From contig NC_133665.1 in NCBI RefSeq assembly GCF_037893015.1, positions 102,081,937 to 102,145,936 on the forward strand: 64,000 nt of DNA. The letters are read 5' to 3'. Shown in pieces: positions 33,880-46,200 of the stretch (its first letter is position 1; every line of letters begins with the position of its first letter). A program made the position numbers and the translations under genes. The notes beneath the pieces are model-generated. The model did not search any database. It saw nothing but the letters and a program-made list of their open reading frames with translations, and was not told where the DNA came from. This DNA is from Macrotis lagotis (Eukaryota; Chordata; Mammalia; Peramelemorphia; Peramelidae).

Positions 33880-35010
33880 GGGAAGCGCTTTGTACGCCTC
33901 CGGGACAACTCGTCCGGCTTAGTCAGGTCTTCACACAACCTGAATTCCCAGCGAGCTGCCAGGCGGCGAGTGGCCCGGGGCCTCCACCTACTGACCCGGG
34001 CAAGGGCACGGCGCCAAGGCAACCCAGGCTCGGCCCGCGGGCCGCTCCCCCTTCACACCTCCCCCCCCCCCCGCGCGCATTCCGCTCCCGCCCCTCCCCT
34101 CCCATTGGGCCCGGGAGCACTCCCTCAAGGCCCGCCGCCAGACTCCCTTCCTATCAAGGCCTAGGCATGCTCCCTCAAGCCCCACCCACCTCCTATCAGG
34201 GCCTAGGCACACTCCTGAAATCCCGCCCCCAGACTCCTATCCTATCAGGCTCCAGACACGTTCCCTCAAGTCCCGCCCCCCAGCTCGCTCTGTCCTATCG
34301 GGCTCCGAGCACGCTACCTCAAGCCCCGCCCCTCTCCTCGGGCTCTAGACGCGCTCCAGCAAGTCCCGCTCTCCCCTCGGAGGCCCCAGGCGCGTTCCCG
34401 CAAGTCCCGCCCCCAAGACTCCTCTCCTATCAGGCTCCAGGCACGCTCCTTTCAGTCCCGCCCCCAGCCCTCTCTCCAATCAGGCTCCAGGCACGCTCCT
34501 CTCAGTCCCGCCCCTTTCCTGTCATGCCCTTGCCAGTCCCGCTCCCGCCCTCAGGCCCCAGGCGCGCTCCCGCAGGCTCCGCCCCCAGCTCCTCTCCTGC
34601 TAGGCAGCGCCCCCACGCCCCCCCCCCCGCGGGGTTCCGCCTCCGGGTCTGAGGGCCGGGGCCGCCGCGTGGCCCCTCCGGAGCCCCAGACGCTTCGACG
34701 GAAGCCCGGCTCGGCTCACCAAGTCTCGCAGCCCGCCGGGAGGCTCCTCCGCCGAGGCCGCCTCAACAAGTCGCGGGACGGAGCGGAGCGCAGCGAGGGC
34801 GGGGCCCGGGCGGCGCGGCGGAGGACGCGGCCGCCGTCACAGCCCGCCGGAGTGGGCGGGGCCGCGGCCGGAAGGCCCGCCTCCCGCCCCCCCCCGCTCC
34901 TCCTCTCTCCCGCGGCTCCCTGCGGTCCCGCGTCGCCGCCGGGGGGCGCGCCGGAGCCAGCCCGGGGCCGCGCGCCATGCGGCCCGACTTGTGCTCTCAG
35001 ATGGCCTTGG
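33880..35010 (-). promoter_or_regulatory. C1orf35: CpG island, C1orf35 promoter region
   Basis: About 1.1 kb of very GC- and CpG-rich DNA, unlike all flanking sequence. On the minus strand a strong donor (CTTG/GTGAGC, exon edge at 34720) suits an untranslated first exon that would splice to the acceptor at 31427. Just upstream in transcript terms is CTTCCGG (complement of 34868-34874), an ETS-type site, and several GC boxes. The start site itself cannot be read from sequence. Confidence 0.75.
34100..34620. repeat. GC-box/CCAAT-like minisatellite in the CpG island
   Basis: About nine diverged units of 45-70 bp. A typical unit reads 'cctatcaggctccaggcacg' followed by 'ctcctttcagtcccgccccc'. 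Each holds a CCCGCCCC-type GC box and a 'cctatcagg' element. One unit has a true CCAATCAGG (34476-34484), and 34105-34109 is ATTGG. Confidence 0.8.
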
Positions 35011-35019
35011 CAGCTATGT

Positions 35020-35620
35020 GGAGGGCAGCATGACGTGGGTAGAGGTTTGAGGCAAAGACCAGTTAGGACAGGTAGACCCGAAACGACAAGGGGCCCGAAC
35101 TAGGGTTGTGCTGGGGTGAGCAGAGAAAGGAAGGGCCGCAAGAGATGCTGTGGAGGTAGGAACAGAGTCGGACAAGCCACTAGGTATGTGGGGTGAGAGG
35201 CAGGAGTCAGGGTGACTGGAAGGGTGATGGTGCCCCACGCAAAATGACAGGGGACCCACAGAGTGGGGAGATAAGCTTTCTTTTGGACATTGCTAAATTT
35301 GTAAATTCTGTGGCACATTCAAGGTCCAAGGGCTGGTATATCGATCTAGGCATAGATTGGGGTTAAGGAGATCATAGGGAGAAAATACAGAGAGAAGACT
35401 CAGGACAGAATCCTAGGTTACAACTCCACAGAGGTGTGGGCAACAGATGAAGACATAACAGAGGAGTGGTGAGACGGGAGGAAAGCCAAAAGAGGATCAG
35501 GAATATTTAAAAGGGGAGAGAGTATTTAGAAAGAAAGGGTTGTTCAAGTGATAAATGCCACAGAGGGGTAAAAAGGAATGAGAAGATGGGAGGGGGGAAG
35601 CACTAGATTTATCAATTAAA
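35020..35620 (-). mobile_element. L2 LINE fragment, antisense
   Basis: 'ggtgagaggcaggagtcagg', 'gtgactggaagggtgatggt' and 'ttggacattgctaaatttgt' follow the L2 antisense order. It directly abuts the CpG island. Confidence 0.65.
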
Positions 35621-35629
35621 AAATCATAA

Positions 35630-37570
35630 CTTAGGAAAGTGCAGCTTCAATTCATATGCAAAGAAATTGGGGTGGACAAGGTTAAGAGAATTTCCTCAGT
35701 CCTTTTGTCATGAATCTCTGAATCCACAGGTTGGGGGCCAGAACTCCCTGTTCTCTGCTTCTTGGTTCATTTGAAGCATATAAGATTTCTCACATGGGAG
35801 GTATTATAGGGTAGTACTAAATTTAGAATTAATTACTTAGGTCTGAATTTATGCTGCTGCTTAAAACCTTACTGACTGGTTCAGCATCTCTGGGTCTTAG
35901 GTTCTTCCTTCTCAGTGATGGAACTGGACCAGATCAGAGTTTCAAACTCATTAAGGGAGGTAGACCACAATACTTCTAAGTGTTGCCTGAACCAGATTAA
36001 AATGTAATTGGGAAATATTTAATAAAATAAATGAAAAAACAATAGAAGAACAATGTTAGTAGGTGATTTTCTAAGTTAATGAAAGGATCTTCAGAGATCC
36101 TTAACAGCTTAATGACTTCCATTTCTACTTGAGTTGGACATCTCTGGTCTAGGAGATCTCTAAAATTCCTTTCAGTTCTAAATCTACAATCCAATAATCT
36201 ATCAATCAGAAAATGTGTAATTGGAAAACAAATAGACTTGGTAAGGATGAAAACATGCTGTTGATCTCAAGGGCAGTATATACCTACAAAATGCAGAAAC
36301 TTCTAGAAGGGGCCTTGAGGTAAGTGAGGAGGACAGAAGCTAAACTGGAAGAAATTTTTTTTTTTTATTGAACACAAGAGCATTTATTAAGTGTCTGCTA
36401 AGAGCCAGGCACCATACAAGGTGCTGGGAGGGTACAAAGACAAAAATCAAACAGTATTAGTGTTCTTATACAGTTTGTTCAAATAAATAAATCACAACTA
36501 TTCAGTCCAAAATACATATGAATTAAAATGGCTTTGGAAAATTTGACTAGTTTAGGATGAGCTCCTCATTGAGTTGAGGGTGAGTTGTCCACCCATCAAA
36601 AATCTGAGTTTTCATAAAATAGTTTTTTATTTCATTTCCAGCATCTTTGACTTGAGCTCCTGAATGTCTGTGACTAGGATTGAAAGTTCAAGGAGCTGAA
36701 GCAGAAGAACTGGAGAGGATGCTTACTGTACCATCTTAAGAAAACACCTCTCCACCAGGATTGTCCTCCAAGCAATCACCAAGCATATGGGAGGGTGAAT
36801 GAGTGTGTGTGAATATAAGTGAGTGTGTGATACATGACTGGTAAGCTTGAACTGTGCTCAGAAGTCTGTACACATCAATAAGTCTGTAAATGGTTTCCCT
36901 TAGTGTTGTGCCAGTGTCACATATCTGGCAACCCATCCAAGCTGTGTAGAAAATATCAGAATGATGCTCTCTGGACAAGGGGAAATCATAATCCAAATGG
37001 GACTCTAGACAGAAAACTCAACTGGAAGAAATCTAAGCAAGAATCACACAAAGTAAGATGTGGATGCTCTCAGAGCTGTAGAAATAGAAGGAATACACAT
37101 AACAAGAAAGTTGTGTCTCCAGTGAGGCATTTACATTGTCTTGTGGGCCTCACCCCAGGCAAGCCCCACTTCCTGAACCTGCCTCTACAGTAGATGGCAT
37201 AGCATCCATTGCCTCAGGAATGAGAGATTTGGAGGCAGACTAGATGAATTTTGTAAATCTCCAAAGTCTTCTCCATTTCTAAATCTAGGCTCCCAGGACT
37301 CCATGGGCTGATAAGGGTGCTTCACTTTTTAGAAAGGACAATGGCCAAAGGGCTCTGGGACAGTTATGGAGGTGTGTCCTTTGGCTATGAGGGTGTGTAT
37401 GACATGATGGGAGTCACAGAGTGCTCTGTAAAGGCCTTCACATCCCCTCAGTCTGGTCTGGCCTCTGTGGGAGTTGTCACATTCTTGTCATCCACAGAAC
37501 AAGCAATGCTTATTCTTTTTTGTCTCTGAGATGTTCTTCCCTGTACTCTTTCCTCTCCCCCTTTTAAAAA
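35630..37570. other. Intergenic, mostly unassigned
   Basis: It includes a MIR-like stretch (about 35790-35950, sense) and an antisense L2 3' end at 36366-36500 ('catttattaagtgtctgcta', 'ccaggcaccatacaaggtgc'). No gene is recognised from there to 37570. Confidence 0.5.
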
Positions 37571-37585
37571 GTTGTTGACCATCTT

Positions 37586-37750
37586 TTTTTGGGGGGGGGG
37601 TTGCAAGGCAATGGGATTAAGTGACATGCCCAAGGTCACACAGGTAGGTAATTATTAAGTGTCTGAGGCTGCATTTGAACTCGGGTCCTCCTGACTCCAG
37701 GGCTGGCACTCTATCCACTGCACCACCTAGCTTCTCCCCACCCCCTCCCC
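37586..37750 (-). mobile_element. WSINE1-type SINE with target-site duplication
   Basis: Antisense copy with a G10 run replacing part of the tail region (37591-37600). gaccatctt occurs at 37577-37585 and 37751-37759. Confidence 0.9.
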
Positions 37751-38144
37751 GACCATCTTAATTTTTTGAATGACTGAATTGATTAAGTACTGAAGGTGGG
37801 AGATGAGGATTAAAAAAAAACTTACTTTTTAATGGGAGAGACAATATATCCTGTGTGCTCACTAAGGATGGAATTTTGATTTGGAAGGTCACAGAGATGA
37901 GTGGAGCTACAGGGGAGTAGACAGACACATTTTCTAATTGCAATGGTAGGATTGATTATCATTCCAGAGTTGGAAGATGGGGGGGAGGGGAGAGGGAGGG
38001 GAGTGGAGTGTAGTAGAGTGCCAGGGTATAAAGTGAAACCTGGAGGAACAGTAGGGCCACAGGACAAGAGTTCCAGAGCTCATCCCCAGAGTTTGGAGGC
38101 TGACGGGGTTGATGCCAGAGTGTTCTCCCCTACTCATCCCTGAC

Positions 38145-39240
38145 ATCAGTCAAGAAACAGTTATTAAGCACCTATTTATATGCCAAGCTAGGTGCTAAGC
38201 AGTGTAGCTACAGAAAGAAGCTAAAGACAATCTTTGTCCAGAGTAACAGAGTAAACAATAGGCAAATAAATTATATAATTATATGTACATAAACACATAT
38301 ATTTCCCATATATACAGGAAGTAGTGGAATTAACTCAGGGAAGGGACTAGAATTAGGAGGGGGTTGGGTAGGCTTCCAGTAAAAGAAAGCCAGGGAAGTC
38401 AGTAGGTGGAGAGGAGGAGAGCATGGAAGGCAGCCAGGTAGAATGCCTGTAGCTGACAGATGGAGGCTCTTGGCTGTGAAACAGCTAGGGAGGGGCAGTG
38501 TCAGGGGTTACAAAGAGCTTTGAATGCCAAACAGCATTCTTAAAGTTTATTGAATAGGGGCATGACATAGATCAGCTGCTGAATGGAGAATGGATTAAGG
38601 CAGACCAGCAACAGGCTAATGCAATTGTGATGGGGGATCTGCCCTAGAGGGGTAGTAGTGTTAGAGGAAATGCTGCAAATATAAAATCAACAGGGCTTGG
38701 TTAACAGATTGGATATAGAGGATGAGAGATAAAGAGCCCAGGATGATTCCTAGGTTAGGAGTCAGAGGGTCTAGGAGGATGGGAGTCCCCATTACAGTAA
38801 TATAAAAATATAGAATGGGTAGGGAGGAGGGTTTAGGGAGAAAGTTTTTGACATATATCTAGTTTGAGTTTTCTGAAACTCAGTTGGAGATGTGAGATTA
38901 GAAATCAGCAGAGAGATTGGGACAAGAAAGGAAGATTTGAAAATCATTAGCATAAAGATGGTCATTAAATCCATGGAGTTAATGAGACTCCAAGTGAAAT
39001 ATTATAGGGAAAGAAGAGGGTTCAGAACAGAGAAATACCCAGTTAGAGGACATGATCTCGAGAATCTAGCAAAGGTGATGGATGAGTGAACAAACATATA
39101 GGAATGAGGAGAACCAGGAGAGAGTATCAAGGACAGTAGGGTAATCTACTGAGGAAGACAAGAATGAGGACTGAGAAACTGGCAATTAAGAGAGTATTGC
39201 TAACTTTAGAGAGAGGTCCAGTTCAAGTATTATCACCTCA
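38145..39240 (-). mobile_element. L2 LINE, antisense, ~1.1 kb
   Basis: The longest continuous L2 copy here. It runs from the 3' end ('agttattaagcacctattta') through 'gctttgaatgccaaacagca', 'tggagatgtgagattagaaa' and 'ggagttaatgagactccaag' to 'gcaattaagagagtattgct'. In the other strand this covers the reverse-transcriptase part of ORF2. Confidence 0.85.
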
Positions 39241-39254
39241 ATGAAAACTTCCCA

Positions 39255-39560
39255 GACTACCTCAGGCCACCGTCAGAGGTATCCCTCAGTCCTGGTCTTC
39301 TCTCTTTTGTATTTTCATCATCCACTTGGCACTTGTCATAGGCTTCTTTTGTAGTCTTGCTTTTTATTATTTTGTACTATCTCAACTTTCCTATTATCCA
39401 TTGACTCTTGAATGCCTTGAAAAGTGGTCACACATCCCTTGCCAAGCCTCACCTTGATTACTCCTACAGTCTACCCCCTTCACTCCTACCCATGTGCTCC
39501 TGAACAGAGCTGGAGGAGTCACTGGAGGAGTGACGATTGAATCAAGCACCTGGGTATACT
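39255..39560 (+). mobile_element. L2 3' part, sense
   Basis: 'aatgaaaacttcccagacta' and the following C/T-rich sequence match the sense L2 3' part. It lies head-on against the antisense L2 to its left. Confidence 0.6.
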
Positions 39561-39570
39561 ACAAATTTTG

Positions 39571-39767
39571 TTATTGTTCAATTGTTTTTTTCAGCCATGA
39601 CTGTCTCTTTATGTCCCCATTTATAGTTTTCTCAGCAAAGATACTTTAGGGGTTTGCTGTTTCTTTCTCAAACTTATTGGTCACACAGCTATTAAGTGTC
39701 AGAGGTCAGATTTGTACTCATGAAGATGAGGCCAGGTACTCTATCCATTGTACCACCTAACTGCCCC
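39571..39767 (-). mobile_element. MAR1-type SINE (long form)
   Basis: Antisense copy: 'ccatgactgtctctttatgt', 'agcaaagatactttaggggt', then 'ccattgtaccacctaactgc'. It has internal deletions. Confidence 0.8.
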
Positions 39768-39999
39768 TCAAATTTATGTTATCCAAATCCAATTAAGTCC
39801 TTACTATGGCAAAGCAAATCTTTTACTTTGCTAATTGACTTCCTATCCTACTATCCATAGAAGTTATCCCAGACATGACCTTCTCTCTAACCTCTGGGGT
39901 TTAACTTTTCTGAGAAAGCTATTTGCTGTGCCTTTTTTCCCCTTTCCTATTTTAACATCCCTGGACTCTATCTCCTATGCTCTCAGCTTTTCTTCTAGT

Positions 40000-40960
40000 A
40001 TCTGATAAGGTGATCCTTAAAAAGGCCTGTGACCTTAATCCCTTCCCCTCCTATCTATTCTAGCATATCATAACCTCATCTTCCCCTTCTAATCTTCAAT
40101 CATTGCTTATCTACTCTCCCTCAACCCAAATCTTGAAATCTGGCTTCTGATCTAATACTCTGAATCTGAAACTTCACTTTCCAAACCTACCAAAGATCTA
40201 TCTCATTGCCAAATATGATAGCCCTTTTTTCAGTATTCATCCTTCAGTATCTGTCGTAGCATTTGGCACTGCTGACCATGCTTTCCTTCTAGTCATTCCT
40301 TTCTGGGCTGTTCTCCCATTTTGATTACTCTTCCCTCAAGTCTCTTTTGCTGGTATAACATCCATGTTGGGTCTCTAAACTAAAGCTGTCTTTTCTCCCT
40401 CTATGCTCTATTTTTTAGTCTTATCTCCCATTGTTTTCATTATAATCTCTATGCAGATGATTCATACAACTATAAATATAGCCTTAGTCTCTCCCCAGAG
40501 TTCCACTCCTCCATCAGCAACTGCCTATTATAAATTTAAAACTCAGTAGGTCTCTCTCTTCTCTATCCCACTTAGTTTTGTACTCTCTGGACTGTGCAAC
40601 CTCATCTGCATACTGATTATTTTCTGCTGCTGCTGCTCCATCTTCTACACCAGACCACTAGAAACCATGCCTGGGAGGGACCATGCTTTGCCCCTGACTC
40701 TTCTGGCTCCAAAGACTAATCAAATCAACATTTCTGTTGCCTCTATAGATTACTTCTGACTACCTTACTGTTCCATTCAACATCTTTAGTTTTCTAGAAC
40801 CCCAGCTCATCCCTGACCATCTTTCCCCACTATGTGTTGTCTCCTATTAGAATGGGATTCTTTTCATGTTCATGTAGTTAGGTTATATGGCTGCATTAGT
40901 CCCTTCCAACTCTCAAATTCTGGGGATTCTCTAAGTGTAAGCTCCTTGAAGGCAGGGGTT
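40000..40960 (+). mobile_element. L2 LINE, sense
   Basis: 'tttggcactgctgaccatgc', 'tctatgcagatgattcatac' (40450-40470, encoding a decayed Y-A-D-D type motif) and 'taagctccttgaaggcaggg' (40938-40957) are sense L2 landmarks. Confidence 0.8.
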
Positions 40961-41079
40961 ATCTTACTTTTGTTTGTAATATGTGGTTTTCGTTCCTTCA
41001 TTCCCACCACCATTATCATTATGATATACAGTAATAGCATTCTACCAGCCCGTATTATCTTTTCAACTCAATCTCCCTT

Positions 41080-41525
41080 ATACATCATGATCCCACATAT
41101 CAAGTCAGAGGCAAGACAACTGGTGATGGCTGTAGATGTTGTGCATGACCTTGGCGTCTTCAATGTCTAACCAAGCTCTAAGCACTCCATGGCATCCGCT
41201 TCAGCTGGCTTTGTGGTCATTGGAATAAAGTGTTCTCTTCTGCCCATTCCACCAGTGGAAGACTTCACATGCTTGGGGTAGACAGCCCCCACTATTCACT
41301 GATGAACTGGAGACTCCCTCAATCTGGTTTAGCCCACCTGCTGAAATGATTTGCTGGGGTATGACTGCTGTGCATGCTACAGCTTCTTGGGAGTCACAGG
41401 TGAGTGTTAGGTGGCTCAGGTGGACATCAAAGGTGGAAAGCAGGCCTGAAGAGGGCTTGGCAACCCTCACACCAAGCTACTAGTTGTCCTTGAGCACACC
41501 CTGGACTGAACCTGCGATTTTACTA
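41080..41525. other. Unclassified segment, no gene recognised
   Basis: A GC-moderate, well-mixed 450 bp between L2 pieces that matches none of the repeat families I recognise and has no convincing exon. See findings. Confidence 0.4.
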
Positions 41526-41529
41526 GCAA

Positions 41530-42180
41530 GGCAAGCACGTATTGAGCACTTACTAAATGAAAGATGGACAGCTGGGTGGTGCAGTAGACAAGGTGTGGGG
41601 CCTGGAGACAGGAAAGCTCATCTCTGTGAATTATAATCTAACTTCACTTATTAGCTGTGTGACCCTAGGTCAGTCATTTCACCCTATTTGTTTTGGGTTC
41701 CTCATCTATAAAATGAGCTGGAGAGGGAAATGGCAAACCACTTCTGTATCTCTGCCAAGAAAACTCCAAATGGAACTACCGAGAGCCAGACACAACTGAA
41801 AACAACCAAACAACAAGAAATGTGGCAGCAACTATACAAATACATGCAAAAAGAAAAATAATCCCTGCCCTGAAAGAGCTTACATTCTAATAAGGGTAGG
41901 TAATAAAATCAGAGCTGAAAAGGGAATAGAAGAGGTACTTCCTGGGTCAGAAGCATAGCTGAGAGGGGAATAAAGGTTGGCCAGTCTGAGGTACTCGCCA
42001 AAATGGAGGTGTCAGGAGGAATCCACCAATAGGACAGGAGGTTTGACTTGCCAGAGGGATGTTCCAGGACAATGAGGCATGGGGTGGAATTCTGGGAAGT
42101 CAGAAGCCCAAGCAGGAGGGGAAAGGAAACTCGCTCTACCAATGCATCTTCTCTGCAATTTTTAGTCTTAAGAGACTTGT
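41530..42180 (-). mobile_element. L2 LINE 3' part, antisense, split by a MAR1
   Basis: 'cgtattgagcacttactaaa' (41539-41558) is the L2 3' end. After the MAR1, L2 resumes with 'atccctgccctgaaagagct' and 'tacattctaataagggtagg'. Confidence 0.75.
41567..41818 (+). mobile_element. MAR1-type SINE (long form), inserted in L2
   Basis: Sense copy from 'cagctgggtggtgcagtaga' through 'gctgtgtgaccctaggtcag' and 'atgagctggagagggaaatg' to 'cacaactgaaaacaacca'. Confidence 0.9.
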
Positions 42181-42284
42181 CTAGGAAACTGAGAGGTTAA
42201 GTGATCACAGGGACAGAATGTTAGTCATGACCCTTGAACCCAGGTCTTTGCAATTCCTAGGCTGGCACTTTATCCATGATTCCC

Positions 42285-42935
42285 TGCTTCCAGATTTATC
42301 TCCCTGAAATGAGGTCATTCTCCTATCAAAAGTCTACAATGGCTACTAAACTCTATAGCTTAGCACTCAGCCTCCAATTAACCTCATGCTACCTTTTTCA
42401 ACCCTATCTTGCTGATCTGAACATTTCTCTAATCCTACCTCTTGAGATCTTCCCCCTCTCAAGGTCTAGCTCAAATAACACCTCTCTCATGAAGTCCCCC
42501 CAGGATCCCCTCTTTTAAATATGACCTACACTTCCAACATACCTTCCTAGCAATGAGCACATTCTACCTAGAGTTGCCATTTGTATATGTGAGAATCACT
42601 GCTGAAGAGTACCAGACACGTAGTCAGATGGGTCTGACTTACTCTGTCTCCCTGGGCCTGTATCCTCATTTGGAGGATTCTCACACAGTTATAAGAATCT
42701 GTGAAAACATGAACAAATGTACATATTTTACAATATGTAATTGTAAAATAGAATATGTACATATAGATTGTTGTTATTGGTTGTGTGTTTTAATCTTCTT
42801 ATGAAAGTGTAAACTCCTAAAAAGAAATTAGGTTCCTTTGCCTCTGTAGATTCCTGGAGGACAGGGATGCTGTTTTCACTTCTCACTGCTATACATACAG
42901 AAGTTGCCCTTCAGTACTTGAATCAGGGAGAAGCA
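42285..42935 (+). mobile_element. L2 LINE 3' part, sense
   Basis: 'aaagtctacaatggctacta', 'ctcatgaagtccccccagga' and 'ggaggacagggatgctgttt' are sense L2 3' landmarks. It ends 70-150 bp beyond the MRPL55 poly(A) region. Confidence 0.75.
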
Positions 42936-43008
42936 GCAGAGGAAAAGACTCTAGGAAAACCATCCCCATAAAAGATAAACAAGTGCATCAGTCTAAGGTT
43001 TAGTCATT

Positions 43009-43014
43009 TTTAAT
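43009..43014 (-). terminator. MRPL55: Candidate MRPL55 polyadenylation signal ATTAAA
   Basis: ATTAAA on the minus strand, 74 nt after the MRPL55 stop, followed by GU/U-rich sequence. It is the only hexamer close to the stop. This would make a very short 3'UTR. Confidence 0.5.
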
Positions 43015-43087
43015 GTTTAAAAATAGTTATATATTTGGGTGCATTAAACACACTCACCCTTTATACAATCTTAACATCAAAACACAT

Positions 43088-43240
43088 TCATTTTTTCTTC
43101 CAAAATTTTGCGTATTGTTCCACACTGAAATCATCTTCAAATTCTGCCTCTTTTTTTTCCACTTCAGTATTCCTGAGATTCCGTTTGCGGAGTCTCATCC
43201 TTCTTTCCTCCGGGGAAAGTGTGTCAATATCTACTGGCAT
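43088..43240 (-). CDS. MRPL55: MRPL55 last coding exon
   Basis: 50 codons and TGA (43090-43088), from [20 protein letters not shown] to [10 protein letters not shown]. The acceptor is TTTCAG with AG at 43242-43241. The opening Met is internal, not a start. Confidence 0.96.
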   Translation of the reverse strand: MPVDIDTLSPEERRMRLRKRNLRNTEVEKKEAEFEDDFSVEQYAKFWKKK

Positions 43241-46200
43241 CTGAAAGACATTGGGAAAAGCAAAAGGAGGAATCATTCAACATGAAATTCCAAAACCCAG
43301 GTGGGAAAGACTTTGGAGGCCAACTGGGCCCACCTACACCGAAGCATGACTCCCTCCCATGTCATCCCTAGCAAATAGTCTTCTGTCCCATTCCCCACCC
43401 TAGAAAATTTCATTCCTGGCAGAAAAAGTATTAAATTCTATGTTTAGCAATTTTTTTTTAAAATCAAAGCTCTATAAATCCAGTAACATTTAACCTTTCC
43501 TCATACTTACTTCCCATTTAATGATTTTTTTATGACTTTCCTCTGGATCCCCTCCAAATAAATGACACTAATACAGTACAGATAACAGCTGAATTCTCAA
43601 GGTAGCAAAATGTCCATGATATTTGAAATTTCAGAAACCTCATTCATTAGAAATTTATGAATCAAAAGATCTTCCAGCAGCAACTAGGAATTTCTGCTGT
43701 GCAGGAATTAATCTACTTTCCTTTAGCCTAAGCCCATAAGCTTGTCATTAGAAGTATTTATTAGTGGGAATTGATAAAGGGAGGTCTTGGATGACCCTAT
43801 TTGAGAAGATCAGAGCTGTCATGTCTGCATCTAGCAAGCACTATTATTAAAAAAGAAAGCCATTTTGGTATAAAGTACTATTAAGCCAAGGCTCCCGTCT
43901 ATGAGGAAACTGTATAGAAATAGAACGTTGAGGCGGCTAGGTGATGCAGTGGATAGAGTACTGGCCCTGGAGTCAGGAGTACCTGAGTTCAAATTTGACC
44001 TCAGACACTTAATAATAATTACTTAGCTGTGTGGCCTTGGGCAAGCCACTTAACCCCATAGCCTTGCAAAAAAAAAAAAAAGAAAGAAAGAAAGAAATAC
44101 AACTGTTACAAAACAACAACTACTCTAGAATTCATACATCCAAAGAAATAGTTTTATTTAACACCCATTAAGGGCCCATAATGTATTTGGTATTACTCTG
44201 AGTATTGGACTAAAGGAATATAAAAATAGCCTGTGGCACCTTGGGCAAGTGACTTACTCTCTCCAGCCTTTTCTTTACCTGTAAAATGAGAGGGTTAAAT
44301 AAGATGATATCGGAAGGCCTAAATCTATGATCCTATTATAAATAAGTTATTGTTTTTACCCTCAAGGAATTGATAGTCTAGCAAGGGTTTTGACATTATG
44401 TACACATACATATAATAAATGCATTAGAAGAATGCCATCTAGTGTTATGATTAACTGGGAAGAAGCAGACAGAGCTTAATGAAGGAAGCTGCCCATGAGA
44501 GATCCTTTAAATGATGGTTAGGGATTTACTGAGTAGGTATAGATAATAGTGGGAAAACAGTTGTGGAGTCAGGAAATTTATGAGAAATGGAAAGAATATG
44601 GCAATTGAAAGGCATATCTCCTTATAGTTTCCAGTTCTTTACCACTGTAGGGAAAAAAAACTGCTAGAAAAATTTTTGTCTATAGGGTCCTTTTCCTTTT
44701 TTAAAAACAAAACAAAACATGGATATGCATATTTTTATGACTGATTCCAACTGCTTTCCTGACTGGCTGTGCTGGCTCACAGCTCCACCAAAAGTACATT
44801 TGTGAGCCAGATTTCTGCCCCTACAACATTTGTCATTTTCCATTTTTGTCAACTCTGCCAATCTCTTGGGTGTGAAATGGAAGATCAGAGTGGCTTCAAT
44901 TGCCATTTCTCCACTTATTAGTGATTTGGAGCATTTTTTTCATATGGCAAATGATAGATTAGATTTCTTCCTTTGAAAACTGGTCCCATCTTTTGACTAT
45001 TCAGGTGAATGATCGAACATATTTTTTTATTTAAGGCAATGGGTTGAGTGACTTGCCCAAGGTCACACAGGTAGGCAATTATTAATTGTCTGAGGTCGGA
45101 CTTGAACTCAGATCCTCCTGATTCCAGGTCTGGTGCTCTATCCACTGTGCCACTTAGTTGCCCCATGACTGAACAAATTACGAGATATAAATGGAACAGC
45201 TGCAGAGTGAAGTAAAAACAACAAATTATACAATAACAATATGATAAAAACAAGCAACTTTGAAGAACTTAAAGAATTCTGCTCATCATGGTAGCCAGCT
45301 CTGATTCCAAAGGACCAATGAGGAAGCATAATAACAACCTCTTAACAGAAGTGATGAATTCAGACATGCCAATATAAAAATGTGTTTTGCTTTCCTATGC
45401 ATTTTTGTCACAAAAGTTTCATTTTTCTTTTTTTCCAAGTGTTAGAGGAGGGGATAGAAGAGAAAATGGATTATTGTTCACATAAAATTAAATTTTTTTT
45501 TAGATTTATTTTTTTTAGGGTTTTTTGCAAGGCAAATGGGGTTAAGTGGCTTGCCCAAGGCCACACAGCTAGGTTAACTATTAAGTGTCTGAGGTCAGAT
45601 TTGAACTCAGGTACTCCTGATTCCAGGGCCAGTGCTCTATCCACTGTGCCACCTAGCCGCCCCCCCATAAAATTAATTTTTAAAAAGTTTGGTATTACAA
45701 AACTGTGAAGGATTCTAAATGAAAGGCTGAATTTGAATTCTATCACTGAAGGACTTTGAACAAAGATATAAACAGATCTATGTAAAAGGAAAATTAATCT
45801 GGCAGAAATGTTAAGGACAGCCTGAAGTGGGGAAAGAATGTAGACAGGAAAATCAGTTAAGAGTTTTAAAATAGCTTCAGAATCAGAGACTGTCTAAGTT
45901 GGAAGGGACCTCAGAGTTCCTGTAGTCTGGTGGTACTCAATTCAAACAGAATAGAAAAACCACAAAACACAATCTGTTTCACTACATTTTTATTTGCTAT
46001 TGCTGGTATAACAGCCAGGTATAACTCTTCGTGACCCTATTTGGGGTTTTCTTGGCACAGATACTGGAATGGTTTGCCATTTCCTTCTCCAGCTCATTTT
46101 ATAGATGGAAAATCTTAGGCAAACAAGGTGAACTGACTTGCCCAGGATCTCACAAGTATTAAGTGTCGGGGCAGATTAGAACTCAGAAAGATGAGTCTTC

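Noticed and set aside
33876-34652. 258-codon proline-rich open frame in the C1orf35 CpG island
   Set aside because: It runs through the GC-box minisatellite. The Pro/Ser/Arg richness follows from C-rich repeat units, and no family, splice context or Kozak support is visible.
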